Assembly (NCBI GenBank): GCA_963789005.1
Contig: CAWBIZ010000005.1
Coordinates: 186,001-250,000 of the forward strand
Direction: 5' to 3'
DNA length: 64,000 nt
Source of the DNA: DASSUW01 sp963789005
Lineage (GTDB): Bacteria > Actinomycetota > Thermoleophilia > Solirubrobacterales > Solirubrobacteraceae
The position numbers and the translations under genes were made by a program. A model generated the notes under the pieces. The model was not told the origin of the DNA. It ran no database searches and saw only the letters and a list, made by a program, of their open reading frames with translations. Positions within the stretch are counted from its first letter, which is position 1. Each line of letters begins with the position of its first letter. Below, one piece after another: positions 53,698 to 61,694 of the stretch.

Positions 53698-56600
53698 GTG
53701 CACCTGAGGTCGATCACGCTGAAGGGCTTCAAGTCGTTCCCGGACCGGACGCGGCTGGAGTTCGCGCCCGGCGTGTCCGTGGTCGTCGGGCCCAACGGGT
53801 CGGGCAAGTCCAACATCACCGACGCGGTGCTGTGGGCGATGGGCGAGCAGTCGCCGCTGGCGGTGCGCGGCCAGTCGATGCAGGACGTGATCTTCGCCGG
53901 CGCCCATGGCGTGCAGGCGCGCGGGGAGGCCGAGGTCGAGGTCGTGCTCGACAACGAGGGCGGCGCGCTGGAGTTCGACGCAGGCGAGATCTCGATCCTG
54001 CGGCGCTTGAACCGGGCGGGGGAGGGCGAGTACCGGATCAACGGCGCCCGCTGCCGGCTGACCGACGTGCTCGAGCTGCTGTCCGACACCGGGCTCGGCA
54101 AGGAGATGCACTCGGTCGTCTCCCAGGGCCGGGTCGAGGCGATCGTGACCTCCAAGCCGCGCGACCGGCGGATGCTGATCGAGGAGGCCGCCGGGCTCGG
54201 CAAGCACCGCAAGCGCCGCCGGCGGGCGCAGCTCAAGCTCGCGCGCACACAGGACAACCTGGACCGCGCTCTGGACGTGGAACGCGAGGCGCGCTCGCGG
54301 CTGCGGCCGCTGAAGCGGCAGGCCGAGGCCGCCGAGCTGCACGAGCGGCTCGAGCGCCAGACCGACGAGGCGCTGTGGGCGCTGGCCCGCGAGGACGCGC
54401 GGGTGGCCGCCGCCGGGCTGGCGGCGGCGGAGGCGGCCGTGGCCGCGGCGCGCGCGGCGGCTGCCGAGACCGAGGAGGAGCTGCGGGCGGTCGCGGCGCG
54501 GCGCGAGGCGGCCGAGGAGGCTTTGGCCTCGCGCGGCGAGGCGCGCGAGGCGCTGGCGAACCGGTACTACACGGCGCGGTCGGCGCGCGAGCGGATCGGG
54601 TTGCGCGAGGAGTCCGCCCGCCAGGCGGCCGCCGGCCTGTCCGACCGCCTGGGCCGCCGCCGGGCGCTGCTGGCCTCGCTGGACGCCGACGCCGACGCCG
54701 GGGCGGACGCGCGCGACGACGGCTCGCTCGAGCGGATCGCCGCGCTCGAGGCCGAACTCGACGAGCTCGCGTCCGACCGCGCGGCGCGCGTGGAGCGCGA
54801 GGTCGCCGAGCTCGAAGCTCGCCGGCTCGAAGCCGCGTCCAAGGTCGAGGCATTGAAGGAGGCGGCCGCGGCCGCCGCGAACGCTCGTGGTGAGGCAGAC
54901 GTCTCCGCGGAGACGTCTCGTCGCACCAGGCGAGAGGTCGAGACGGCCGCCGACGCCGCGCGCCGCGAGTCCGCCCAGGCGGGCGCCGAGCTCGCCAAGC
55001 TCAACCAGTTCCTGCGCACGCACGCCGGCGCTCCGGGCGGCGCGGCGGCGCTGGCCGACGACCTGCGAGCCGAGCCCGGCTACGAGCTCGCCCTCGCGGC
55101 CGCCCTCGGCCCCCGCCTGCGAGCGGCGGTCGCGGCGGACCTCGCGTCCGGGGGCGCGTTGCTCGACCGCGCGGGCGCCGACGGCGGGGCCGCGCTGATC
55201 CTGCCGGAGTCGGCGCCGGGACCGGCGAACGGCGGCATTGAGGGAGAGCCCGCGGCCGCCGCGCACGACGCGTCACGCCCCACCGCAAGGTCGTCGCCGG
55301 CCGCCGCGAACGACGCGTCACGCCCCACCGCAAGCTCGTCGCCGGCCGCCGCGAACGACTTGTCGCCCACCGCGGGGCCGTCGTCGGCCTCCGCCGCGGA
55401 TCTTCCCCCCTCGTCGGGCGCCGAGCCCCTCGTCGCCCACGTCCGGTCGGACCGCGGCGGTCGCCTCGTCGCCTCCCTACTCGCGGGGGTTTGGGTCGTG
55501 GAGTCGCTTGAGCGCCTCGATCCGTCGTTTGCTGGCGTCGCCGTGACTCGTGACGGACGCGTGTGGTCTCCCGCCACTCGTGAGCTGCGGCAGGTTCCCG
55601 CGGGCGGCGAGGATCGCGTTCTCGTGGAGCGCAACCGGCGCGACGCGCTCGTCGCCGAGGTCGAGCGCGCGGCGCAGGCCGAGCAGGCCGCGCTCGCGCG
55701 GGTAGAGGCGGCGTCGCGTGCCGTGCAGTCGGCCGACGCCGCACGCGACGAAGCCGAGCGCGCCGCCCGCGCGGCGGCCCGCGAGCGCGACGAGGCGGTC
55801 GAGGCCGAGCGGCACGCCGCGTGGCTGATCGACCAGCGCCGCACCGCACCCGACGAAGGCCCGGGCGCCGAGCGGCGCACGCAGCTCGAGGCGGCGATCG
55901 CCAGTGAGCGCCGGCTCGCCGAGCGCGCCGCCCGCGAGCGCGACGAGCGAGAGCGCCGGATCGTGTCCGAGCGCGAGCGGCTGGCGCGCGACGAGACGCT
56001 GCAGCCGGTGGCCGAGCGGCTCGCCGCGGCGCTCGAGGAGGCGGGCGTTGCCGTCGCCGCCCGGCTCGAGGGCTTCGAGGCGGAGCTGAGGGCCGACCGC
56101 GAGGCGGGCGAGCGCCTGACCGGCGAGCTGCGAGCGTGCGCCGCGCAGGAGTCGCAGGTCCAGGGCCGGCTGAAGGAGCGCGGCGAGGAGGTCACCCGCG
56201 GCGAGGTGCGGGCGCAGCAGGCGCGCGACCGGGCCGCCGACGCCGGTCGCGACCTCGGCCGCCTGGCCGAGAAGCTCGGCCTCGAGGCTCAGCCCGCCGA
56301 CGCGCCGCTCGACGCGGGCGGGCGCGCCGACCTCGAGGGGCGGATCGAGCGCCTGCACCGCCGGCGCGAGCAGCTCGGCCCGGTCAACCCGCTCGCCAAA
56401 CGCGAGTACGACGAGGCGGTCGCGCACGTCGAGGAGCTCGAGGCTCAGCGCGAGGACCTGGAGGCCGCGATGCGCGAGCTCGAGGGCCTGATCCGCGACA
56501 CCGACCGCCGGATCCGCGAGGCCTTCGAGGAGACGTTCGCGGCCGCCGCGAAGAACTTCGAGGAGGTCGCGGCGCAGCTCTTCCCCGGCGGCCACGGCCG

Positions 56601-57075
56601 CCTGCGGCTCGTGCGCGAGGACGCCGGCCCGCGCCCGGTGCTCGGCGGCGGCGAGGCCGACGAGACGCCGCCCGAGGACGCCGAGCTCGCCGCCGAGCTC
56701 GAGGAGGAGGACGAGGACGAGCGCACCGGCGTCGAGATCGAGATCACCCCCGCCGGCAAGTCGACCAAGCGGCTCACGCTGCTCTCCGGCGGCGAGAAGT
56801 CGATGACCGCGCTGGCGTTCCTGTTCGCCGTCTTCCTCGCCCGCCCGTGCCCGTTCTACATCCTCGACGAGGTCGAGGCCGCGCTCGACGACCTCAACAT
56901 CGACCGCTTCCTCACGCTCCTCCGCAAGTTCTCCGACCGCGCCCAGTTCATCGTCGTGACGCACCAGAAGCGCACGATGGAGGCCGCCGACTGCCTCTAC
57001 GGCGTCTCGATGGCCGGCAACGGAGTCTCCCGCGTCATCTCGCGCCGCCTCCCGGCCGCCGACCGCGCGGCCTGA
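53698..57075 (+). CDS. smc: Chromosome segregation protein SMC
   Basis: 1125 residues. The N-terminal head has ITLKGFKSFPDRTRLEF, Walker A VVGPNGSGKSNITDAVLW and the Q-loop. Two long Ala/Arg/Glu-rich coiled coils flank the hinge (about 437-640). The C-terminal head has LTLLSGGEKSMTALAFLFA and Walker B PFYILDEVEAALDDLN, followed by VVTHQKRTMEAAD. Two oddities: a low-complexity repeat inside the hinge (about residues 502-577) and an acidic insert (ELAAELEEEDEDERTG) in the C-terminal head. It organises the nucleoid with ScpA/ScpB, which are not in the window. GTG start, 4 bases after rnc. Confidence 0.94.
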   Translation: MHLRSITLKGFKSFPDRTRLEFAPGVSVVVGPNGSGKSNITDAVLWAMGEQSPLAVRGQSMQDVIFAGAHGVQARGEAEVEVVLDNEGGALEFDAGEISILRRLNRAGEGEYRINGARCRLTDVLELLSDTGLGKEMHSVVSQGRVEAIVTSKPRDRRMLIEEAAGLGKHRKRRRRAQLKLARTQDNLDRALDVEREARSRLRPLKRQAEAAELHERLERQTDEALWALAREDARVAAAGLAAAEAAVAAARAAAAETEEELRAVAARREAAEEALASRGEAREALANRYYTARSARERIGLREESARQAAAGLSDRLGRRRALLASLDADADAGADARDDGSLERIAALEAELDELASDRAARVEREVAELEARRLEAASKVEALKEAAAAAANARGEADVSAETSRRTRREVETAADAARRESAQAGAELAKLNQFLRTHAGAPGGAAALADDLRAEPGYELALAAALGPRLRAAVAADLASGGALLDRAGADGGAALILPESAPGPANGGIEGEPAAAAHDASRPTARSSPAAANDASRPTASSSPAAANDLSPTAGPSSASAADLPPSSGAEPLVAHVRSDRGGRLVASLLAGVWVVESLERLDPSFAGVAVTRDGRVWSPATRELRQVPAGGEDRVLVERNRRDALVAEVERAAQAEQAALARVEAASRAVQSADAARDEAERAARAAARERDEAVEAERHAAWLIDQRRTAPDEGPGAERRTQLEAAIASERRLAERAARERDERERRIVSERERLARDETLQPVAERLAAALEEAGVAVAARLEGFEAELRADREAGERLTGELRACAAQESQVQGRLKERGEEVTRGEVRAQQARDRAADAGRDLGRLAEKLGLEAQPADAPLDAGGRADLEGRIERLHRRREQLGPVNPLAKREYDEAVAHVEELEAQREDLEAAMRELEGLIRDTDRRIREAFEETFAAAAKNFEEVAAQLFPGGHGRLRLVREDAGPRPVLGGGEADETPPEDAELAAELEEEDEDERTGVEIEITPAGKSTKRLTLLSGGEKSMTALAFLFAVFLARPCPFYILDEVEAALDDLNIDRFLTLLRKFSDRAQFIVVTHQKRTMEAADCLYGVSMAGNGVSRVISRRLPAADRAA
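54898..54917. repeat. Palindrome GACGTCTCCGCGGAGACG, copy 2, in smc
   Basis: A 20-bp perfect palindrome within the first coiled-coil region of smc. It shares 18 bases with 17219-17236. Confidence 0.5.
55267..55376 (+). repeat. 45-bp tandem repeat in the smc hinge
   Basis: Two near-perfect 45-base copies (55267-55311, 55312-55356) and a partial third encode 15-residue units DASRPTARSSPAAAN and DASRPTASSSPAAAN. The stretch is disordered by composition and sits between two conserved parts of the hinge domain. Confidence 0.85.
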
Positions 57076-57084
57076 GCGGCACCG

Positions 57085-57323
57085 CCGGCGAACGTCAACG
57101 TCAACTGCGCTGGGTAGGGGAGGTGAGGGACCCGTCGTGGCCGGTCGGCCTCAAGCCGGGGTTTCGTGGCAACGGGCGCGCCTGCGAACGCCGATTGACA
57201 CGTTCATGCGCGTCTAGAGCACTAACGTGTCAATCGACGCGTCGCGGGTTGCCGATTGACACGTAATCCCGCCTTGACGGCCGGCTCCCACTCCTTTACC
57301 CAGCCGCAGTTGACGTTCGCCGG
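57085..57323. repeat. Nested inverted-repeat element between smc and LLM gene
   Basis: Outer arms at 57085-57116 and 57297-57323 are inverted copies (CCGGCGAACGTCAAC to CTGGGTA); the left arm has a 6-base GTCAAC duplication. Inside, CGATTGACACGT occurs three times: forward at 57192, inverted at 57225-57236 and forward at 57253. The first and second form a 13-bp stem. The core also repeats CATGCGCGTCT, the bases around the start of the next gene. No open reading frame of note. It resembles a non-autonomous mobile element or a complex regulatory site. Confidence 0.6.
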
Positions 57324-57327
57324 GGCC

Positions 57328-57343
57328 TATTGTCCGCTCCGAC
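57328..57343 (+). promoter_or_regulatory. LLM oxidoreductase promoter, -10 box TATTGT
   Basis: TATTGT (57328-57333) ends 10 bases before the ATG at 57344, the same spacing as at ribD and rpmB. It lies immediately outside the right arm of the inverted-repeat element. Confidence 0.45.
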
Positions 57344-58231
57344 ATGCGCGTCTGCCTGATGATCGAGGGCCAAGAAGGCGTCACGTGGGACCAGTGGGTG
57401 GCCCTCGCGCAAGCCGCCGAACAACACGGCTTCGAGGCGCTCTTCCGCTCCGACCACTACGCATCGCTCGAGAACAAGCCCGGCGCCGGCTCGCTCGACG
57501 CCTGGAGCACGATCAGCGCCCTCGCGGCACTCACGACCACGCTCCGGCTGGGCACGCTCGTCTCGCCCGCCACCTTCCGCCACCCGTCGGTCCTGGCGCG
57601 CCAGGTGGTCACGGCCGACCACGTGTCCGGCGGCCGCGTCGAGCTGGGCCTCGGCGCCGGCTGGCACGAGGGGGAGCACCGGGCGTTCGGGTTCCCGTTC
57701 GACACCGCGCGCGACCGCTTCGACCGGCTCGAAGAGCAGTTCGAGGTCGTCCACCGCTCGTGGACCGAGGGGCCGTTCGACTTCCACGGCCGCTTCTACG
57801 ACCTCGAGCAGGCCGACCCGCTCCCCAAGCCTGTCCAGAAGCCCCACCCGTGGCTGATCGCCGGCGGCAGCGCCAAGCCGCGCGGGGCGAAGCTCGCCGC
57901 CCGCTGGGCCGACGAGTACAACACCGTCGGCGCGACCGCCGACGAGTGCCGGCAACGACGCGAGCGGATCGCCGCCGCGTGTGAAGCCGAGGGCCGCGAG
58001 CCGATCCCGTTCAGCCTCATGACCGGCTTCGCCGTCGCCGGCGATCACGCCGAACGGCTCGAGCGCGATCCCTCGCCCACCTGGATCGCCGGCACGACCG
58101 GCGAGATCGTCGAGCAGCTCAAGGCCCTCGAGGCCGCCGGCGTCGAGCGCGTGATGCTCCAGCACCTGCTCCACACCGACCTCGACGTGCTCGAGCAGAT
58201 CGGTCGCGAGGTCATTCCGAGCGTGTACTAG
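57344..58231 (+). CDS. LLM-class F420-dependent oxidoreductase
   Basis: 295 residues, luciferase-like TIM barrel. WVALAQAAEQHGFEALFRSDHYAS, LRLGTLVSPATFRHPSVLARQVVTADHVSGGRVELGLGAGWHEGEHRAFG and the PLPKPVQKPHPWLIAGG segment match the F420-binding actinobacterial group. The conserved GAGWHEGEH motif binds the cofactor phosphate. The substrate is unknown. It separates smc from ftsY, which are adjacent in many relatives. Confidence 0.9.
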   Translation: MRVCLMIEGQEGVTWDQWVALAQAAEQHGFEALFRSDHYASLENKPGAGSLDAWSTISALAALTTTLRLGTLVSPATFRHPSVLARQVVTADHVSGGRVELGLGAGWHEGEHRAFGFPFDTARDRFDRLEEQFEVVHRSWTEGPFDFHGRFYDLEQADPLPKPVQKPHPWLIAGGSAKPRGAKLAARWADEYNTVGATADECRQRRERIAAACEAEGREPIPFSLMTGFAVAGDHAERLERDPSPTWIAGTTGEIVEQLKALEAAGVERVMLQHLLHTDLDVLEQIGREVIPSVY

Positions 58232-58243
58232 CCTGCCCGCCCC

Positions 58244-59239
58244 GTGGCACGCGACTGGCACCACCTGTTCATCACGCACGGCGAGACGGTGGCTCCGGAC
58301 GCGCCCGACCCGGGGGAGGCGCAGCGCCGCCCCGGCTTCTTCGGCCGCCTGCGCGACTCGATGCGCAAGACCCGGGAGGCGCTCGCCGCCGAGGTGCAGG
58401 CGACGCTGTTCGAAGGGGACCTCGACGAGGCCACCTGGGAGCGGCTCGAGGAGGCGCTGATCTACGCCGACGTCGGCGCGCGCACGACCGCCCAGGTCGT
58501 CGAGCGGCTCGAGCGCGAGGCGGAGAACGGCGACCTCGTGGGCGGCGAGGCCCTCACGCAGCGGCTCGCCGAGCTGCTCGCCGAGCTCGCCCGCACGGGC
58601 GACGACACGATCGACATCCGCCCCGAGCCGACGGTCATCCTCGTCGTCGGCGTCAACGGCACCGGCAAGACGACGACGATCGGCAAGCTCGCGTGGCACC
58701 TCCGCCACACGCTCGGCCAGCGCGTCGTCGTCGGCGCCGCCGACACGTTCCGTGCCGCCGCCGTCGAGCAGCTCGAGCGCTGGGCCGAGCGGGCCGAGGT
58801 CGAGCTGATCAAGGGCCCGGAGGGGTCAGACCCCGGCGCGGTCGCGTTCGACGCGGTGGCCCGCGGGCGCGAGCGCGGGGCCGACGTCGTGATCATCGAC
58901 ACCGCCGGCCGTTTGCACACGCAGCACAACCTGATGGAGGAGCTCACGAAGGTGCGGCGTGTCATCACCAAGCAGATGCCCGACGCGCCGCACGAGACGC
59001 TGATGACGGTGGACGCCACCACCGGCCAGAACGGCATCCGCCAGGCCAAGCTCTTCGGCGAGGCCGTCGACGTCAGCGGCATCGTGCTCACCAAGCTCGA
59101 CGGCACGGCCAAGGGCGGCATCGCGCTCGCGATCGCGAACGAGCTCGGGATCCCGGTGAAGCTGATCGGCGTCGGCGAGCAGCTCGAGGACCTGCGCCCG
59201 TTCGACGCCGACGACTTCGCCCGGGCGCTGCTGACGTGA
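58244..59239 (+). CDS. ftsY: Signal recognition particle receptor FtsY
   Basis: 331 residues. Docks SRP-ribosome complexes at the membrane. Short acidic/Pro-rich A region, N domain (FGRLRDSMRKTREALAAEV), then the G domain: VGVNGTGKTTTIGKLAW, AADTFRAAAVEQLERWAER, VIIDTAGRLHTQHNLMEEL, TTGQNGIRQAKLF, LTKLDGTAKGG and GVGEQLEDLRPFD. All G motifs intact. GTG start at 58244; the stop overlaps the next gene (GTGA). Its partner Ffh lies at the right edge of the window. Confidence 0.95.
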   Translation: MARDWHHLFITHGETVAPDAPDPGEAQRRPGFFGRLRDSMRKTREALAAEVQATLFEGDLDEATWERLEEALIYADVGARTTAQVVERLEREAENGDLVGGEALTQRLAELLAELARTGDDTIDIRPEPTVILVVGVNGTGKTTTIGKLAWHLRHTLGQRVVVGAADTFRAAAVEQLERWAERAEVELIKGPEGSDPGAVAFDAVARGRERGADVVIIDTAGRLHTQHNLMEELTKVRRVITKQMPDAPHETLMTVDATTGQNGIRQAKLFGEAVDVSGIVLTKLDGTAKGGIALAIANELGIPVKLIGVGEQLEDLRPFDADDFARALLT

Positions 59240-59970
59240 CGCTGCTCGCGGTCCTGCTGGCCCTCGCCGCCCCCGCGCCCGCCCTGCCGCCAGGCTTCGT
59301 CGCGCTCGACCGCGTCGACCCGACGATCCTCCACGACATGCGGTACTTCACCCGGTACAACTTCGTCGGCCGCCGCATCGACGGCTACCGCGAGCCGGTC
59401 TGCATCCTGCAGCGCCGCGCCGCCCGCGCCCTCAAGCGAGCGCAGGCCGAGCTCCAGCCCCGCGGCTACACCCTCAAGGTCTACGACTGCTACCGCCCGC
59501 AGCGCGCCGTCGACCAGTTCGTCCGCTGGGCCGCCAACCCGGCCGACGACAAGATGAAGCGCGAGTTCTACCCGCACGTCGACAAGTCCCGGCTGTTCGA
59601 CGAGGGCTACATCGCGAGCCGCTCCGGCCACAGCCGCGGCAGCACGGTCGACCTCACGCTCGTCCGGCTCCCGCCGAAGGACCAGCCGCGCTGGACCCGC
59701 AAGCGCTTCGGCCTCGTCCGCTGCTACGCGCCCCGAAGCCGGCGCTACCCCGACAACTCCATCGACATGGGCACGGCGTACGACTGCTTCGACCCGCGCG
59801 CCAACACGCTCGACCCGCGCATCACCGGCAAGCCCCGCCGCAACCGCCTGCTGCTCAAGCGCACGCTCGAGGACGCCGGCTTCGAGGACTACGCGAACGA
59901 GTGGTGGCACTTCACGCTGGCGAACGAGCGCTACCCGTCGACTTACTTCGACTTTCCTATCGCTAGGTAG
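59236..59970 (+). CDS. Exported D-Ala-D-Ala dipeptidase (VanX-like, M15D)
   Basis: 244 residues. N-terminal signal peptide (LLAVLLALAAPAPALP). Zinc-site and catalytic motifs of VanX-type peptidases: SGHSRGSTVDLTLVRL (His and Asp ligands) and NEWWHFTLANE (catalytic Glu and His ligand), with YDCYRPQRAVDQFVRWA and the DMGTAYDCFD segment. It should cleave D-Ala-D-Ala outside the membrane, for wall recycling or growth. VanX proper is cytosolic, so the signal peptide points to a wall-turnover role rather than vancomycin resistance. No vanH or vanA is nearby. Coupled to ftsY by GTGA. Confidence 0.88.
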   Translation: MTLLAVLLALAAPAPALPPGFVALDRVDPTILHDMRYFTRYNFVGRRIDGYREPVCILQRRAARALKRAQAELQPRGYTLKVYDCYRPQRAVDQFVRWAANPADDKMKREFYPHVDKSRLFDEGYIASRSGHSRGSTVDLTLVRLPPKDQPRWTRKRFGLVRCYAPRSRRYPDNSIDMGTAYDCFDPRANTLDPRITGKPRRNRLLLKRTLEDAGFEDYANEWWHFTLANERYPSTYFDFPIAR

Positions 59971-59985
59971 CATCCGATCAAGGAA

Positions 59986-60417
59986 ATGGAGCCCTGGCTG
60001 ATCTGGCTCATCGCGGCGGTGATCTTCGGGGTGGGAGAGATCTTCACGCTGAGCTTCTTCCTCGCCCCGTTCGCCGGCGGCGCCACCGTCGCGGCCCTCG
60101 TCGCGGCGGCCGGAGGCGGCGCGATCGGCAGCACCGCCGTGTTCCTGCTCGTCTCGCTCGCCCTGCTCGCGGCCCTGCGCCCGCTCGCCAGGCGCCACCT
60201 GCGCCAGCCGGGCCAGCTGCGCACGGGCACGGCCGCGCTCGTCGGCCGCTCGGCGACCGTCGTGGAGCGGATCGCCAACGACGAGGGCGTGGGCTGCGTG
60301 CGGATCGACGGCGAGGTGTGGACCGCGCGCGCCTATGACGAGGACGAGGTCATCGAGGCGGGCAAGCGCGTGCAGGTGCTGGAGATCAGGGGCGCGACGG
60401 CGCTCGTGGCGGAGTAG
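59986..60417 (+). CDS. NfeD-like membrane protein
   Basis: 143 residues. Two to three N-terminal helices (WLIWLIAAVIFGVGEIFTLSFFLAPFAGGATVAALVAAA and a second pair) are followed by a C-terminal OB-fold (LVGRSATVVERIANDEGVGCVRIDGEVWTARA). This short NfeD type pairs with stomatin/SPFH proteins, and the next gene is one, 12 bases away. Together they probably form a membrane microdomain complex. Confidence 0.9.
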   Translation: MEPWLIWLIAAVIFGVGEIFTLSFFLAPFAGGATVAALVAAAGGGAIGSTAVFLLVSLALLAALRPLARRHLRQPGQLRTGTAALVGRSATVVERIANDEGVGCVRIDGEVWTARAYDEDEVIEAGKRVQVLEIRGATALVAE

Positions 60418-60429
60418 GAGGAGGCAACC

Positions 60430-61476
60430 ATGGAAGCCGGATTGATCGCCCTGATCGTCCTCGGAGTGTTCCTGTTCGTGATCGCGGCGTCGGGCGTGCG
60501 GATCGTGCCCCAGGCGCGCGCCGGGATCGTCGAGCGGCTGGGCCGCTACACCCGCACGCTCGACCCCGGGCTGACGCTGATCGTCCCGTTCGTCGACCGC
60601 GTCAAGCCACTGATCGACCTGCGCGAGCAGGTCGTCTCCTTCCCGCCCCAGCCGGTGATCACCGAGGACAACCTCGTGGTCGGGATCGACACCGTCATCT
60701 ACTTCACGGTCACCGACCCGAAGGCGGTCACCTACGAGGTGGCCAACCCGCTGCAGGCGATCGAGCAGCTCACGGTCACCACCCTGCGCAACGTGATCGG
60801 CGGCCTGACGCTGGAGGAGACGCTGACGTCGCGCGACAACGTGAACTCGCAGCTGCGCGTCGTGCTGGACGAGGCCACCGGCCGGTGGGGCATCCGCGTC
60901 AACCGCGTGGAGCTCAAGTCGGTCGAGCCGCCGCGCACGGTCCAGGAGGCGATGGAGAAGCAGATGCGCGCCGAGCGCGACCGGCGCGCCACGATCCTCA
61001 CCGCCGAGGGCAGCAGGCAGTCGCAGATCCTCACCGCCGAGGGCGAGAAGCAGTCGGCGGTGCTCAAGGCCGAGGGCGCGCGCACCGCCGCGATCCTGCG
61101 CGCCGAGGGCGAGGCGAAGGCGATCGAGACGGTGTTCCAGGCCATCCACGACGGCGCGCCCGACGAGCGGCTGCTGTCCTACCAGTACCTCCAGATGCTG
61201 CCGCAGCTCGCCCAGGGCGAGGCGAACAAGATCTTCGTGATCCCGAGCGAGTTCACGCAGGCCCTCGGAAACCTGGGGGCGCAGATCGGCGGCGCGCTCG
61301 AGTCCCGGCCGCGGCCGCGTCCGGAGGCCCGACAAGCGGCCGACGAGGCTCGCGAGGCCGCGGCGGCGGACGCCGCGGAGGCGGCGGCGGCCGCGCGCGA
61401 AGCCGCCGAGGAGGCGACGAGCGCCCAGACCCCCGGCCCGCCGCGGGAGCTCCCGCCTAGGAGCGAGGGTCCCTAA
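60430..61476 (+). CDS. SPFH/stomatin-like protein (QmcA type)
   Basis: 348 residues. One N-terminal membrane helix (LIALIVLGVFLFVIAASGV), then the SPFH domain: VPQARAGIVERLGRYTRTLDPGLTLIVPFVDRV, TEDNLVVGIDTVIYFTVTDP, LRNVIGGLTLEETLTSRD. A coiled coil with repeated AEG units follows (ILTAEGSRQSQILTAEGEKQ), as in QmcA. The C-terminal 60 residues are Ala/Glu/Arg-rich. Strong ribosome-binding site GGAGGAGG before the ATG. The last codons (GGTCCCTAA) lie within the spacer sequence of the repeat array that follows. Confidence 0.93.
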   Translation: MEAGLIALIVLGVFLFVIAASGVRIVPQARAGIVERLGRYTRTLDPGLTLIVPFVDRVKPLIDLREQVVSFPPQPVITEDNLVVGIDTVIYFTVTDPKAVTYEVANPLQAIEQLTVTTLRNVIGGLTLEETLTSRDNVNSQLRVVLDEATGRWGIRVNRVELKSVEPPRTVQEAMEKQMRAERDRRATILTAEGSRQSQILTAEGEKQSAVLKAEGARTAAILRAEGEAKAIETVFQAIHDGAPDERLLSYQYLQMLPQLAQGEANKIFVIPSEFTQALGNLGAQIGGALESRPRPRPEARQAADEAREAAAADAAEAAAAAREAAEEATSAQTPGPPRELPPRSEGP

Positions 61477-61482
61477 CCGCCC

Positions 61483-61690
61483 GCGGGTTTCGCCCTCTGG
61501 GCGAACACCCGCAAGGGAACCTGGCCCCCTGGGCCAGCGTGGGTCCCTAAACCGGTCGCGGGTTTCGCCCTCTGGGCGAACACCCGCAAGGGAACCTGGC
61601 CCCCTGGGCCAGCGTGGGTCCCTAAACCGGTCGCGGGTTTCGCCCTCTGGGCGAACACCCGCAAGGGAACCTGGCCCCCTGGGCCAGCGT
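61483..61690 (+). repeat. Three perfect 75-bp tandem repeats with double hairpins
   Basis: Units start at 61483, 61558 and 61633. Each has a 58-base core and a 17-base spacer (61541-61557 and 61616-61632), identical between copies. The core holds hairpin 1 (TTCGCCC/TCT/GGGCGAA, extended by GGGT/ACCC) and hairpin 2 (CTGGCCC/CCT/GGGCCAG). The array fills the gap between the convergent stomatin-like gene and sthA. The right edge abuts the sthA TAG stop exactly, as the fourth copy at 10018 abuts another TAG. It may act as a bidirectional terminator or mRNA stabiliser of the REP/BIME kind. Confidence 0.9.
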
Positions 61691-61694
61691 TCCC

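Noticed and set aside
59236..59970. Vancomycin resistance determinant
   Set aside because: No vanH/vanA/vanS neighbours, and the protein has a signal peptide, which suits wall turnover.
61473..61664. 63-residue minus-strand frame in the repeat array
   Set aside because: Arises because the 75-base period is a multiple of three. It encodes only the repeat and has no start context.
61483..61690. CRISPR array
   Set aside because: The 17-base spacers are identical and the 58-base unit is a double hairpin. No cas genes; a fourth copy lies alone 51 kb away.
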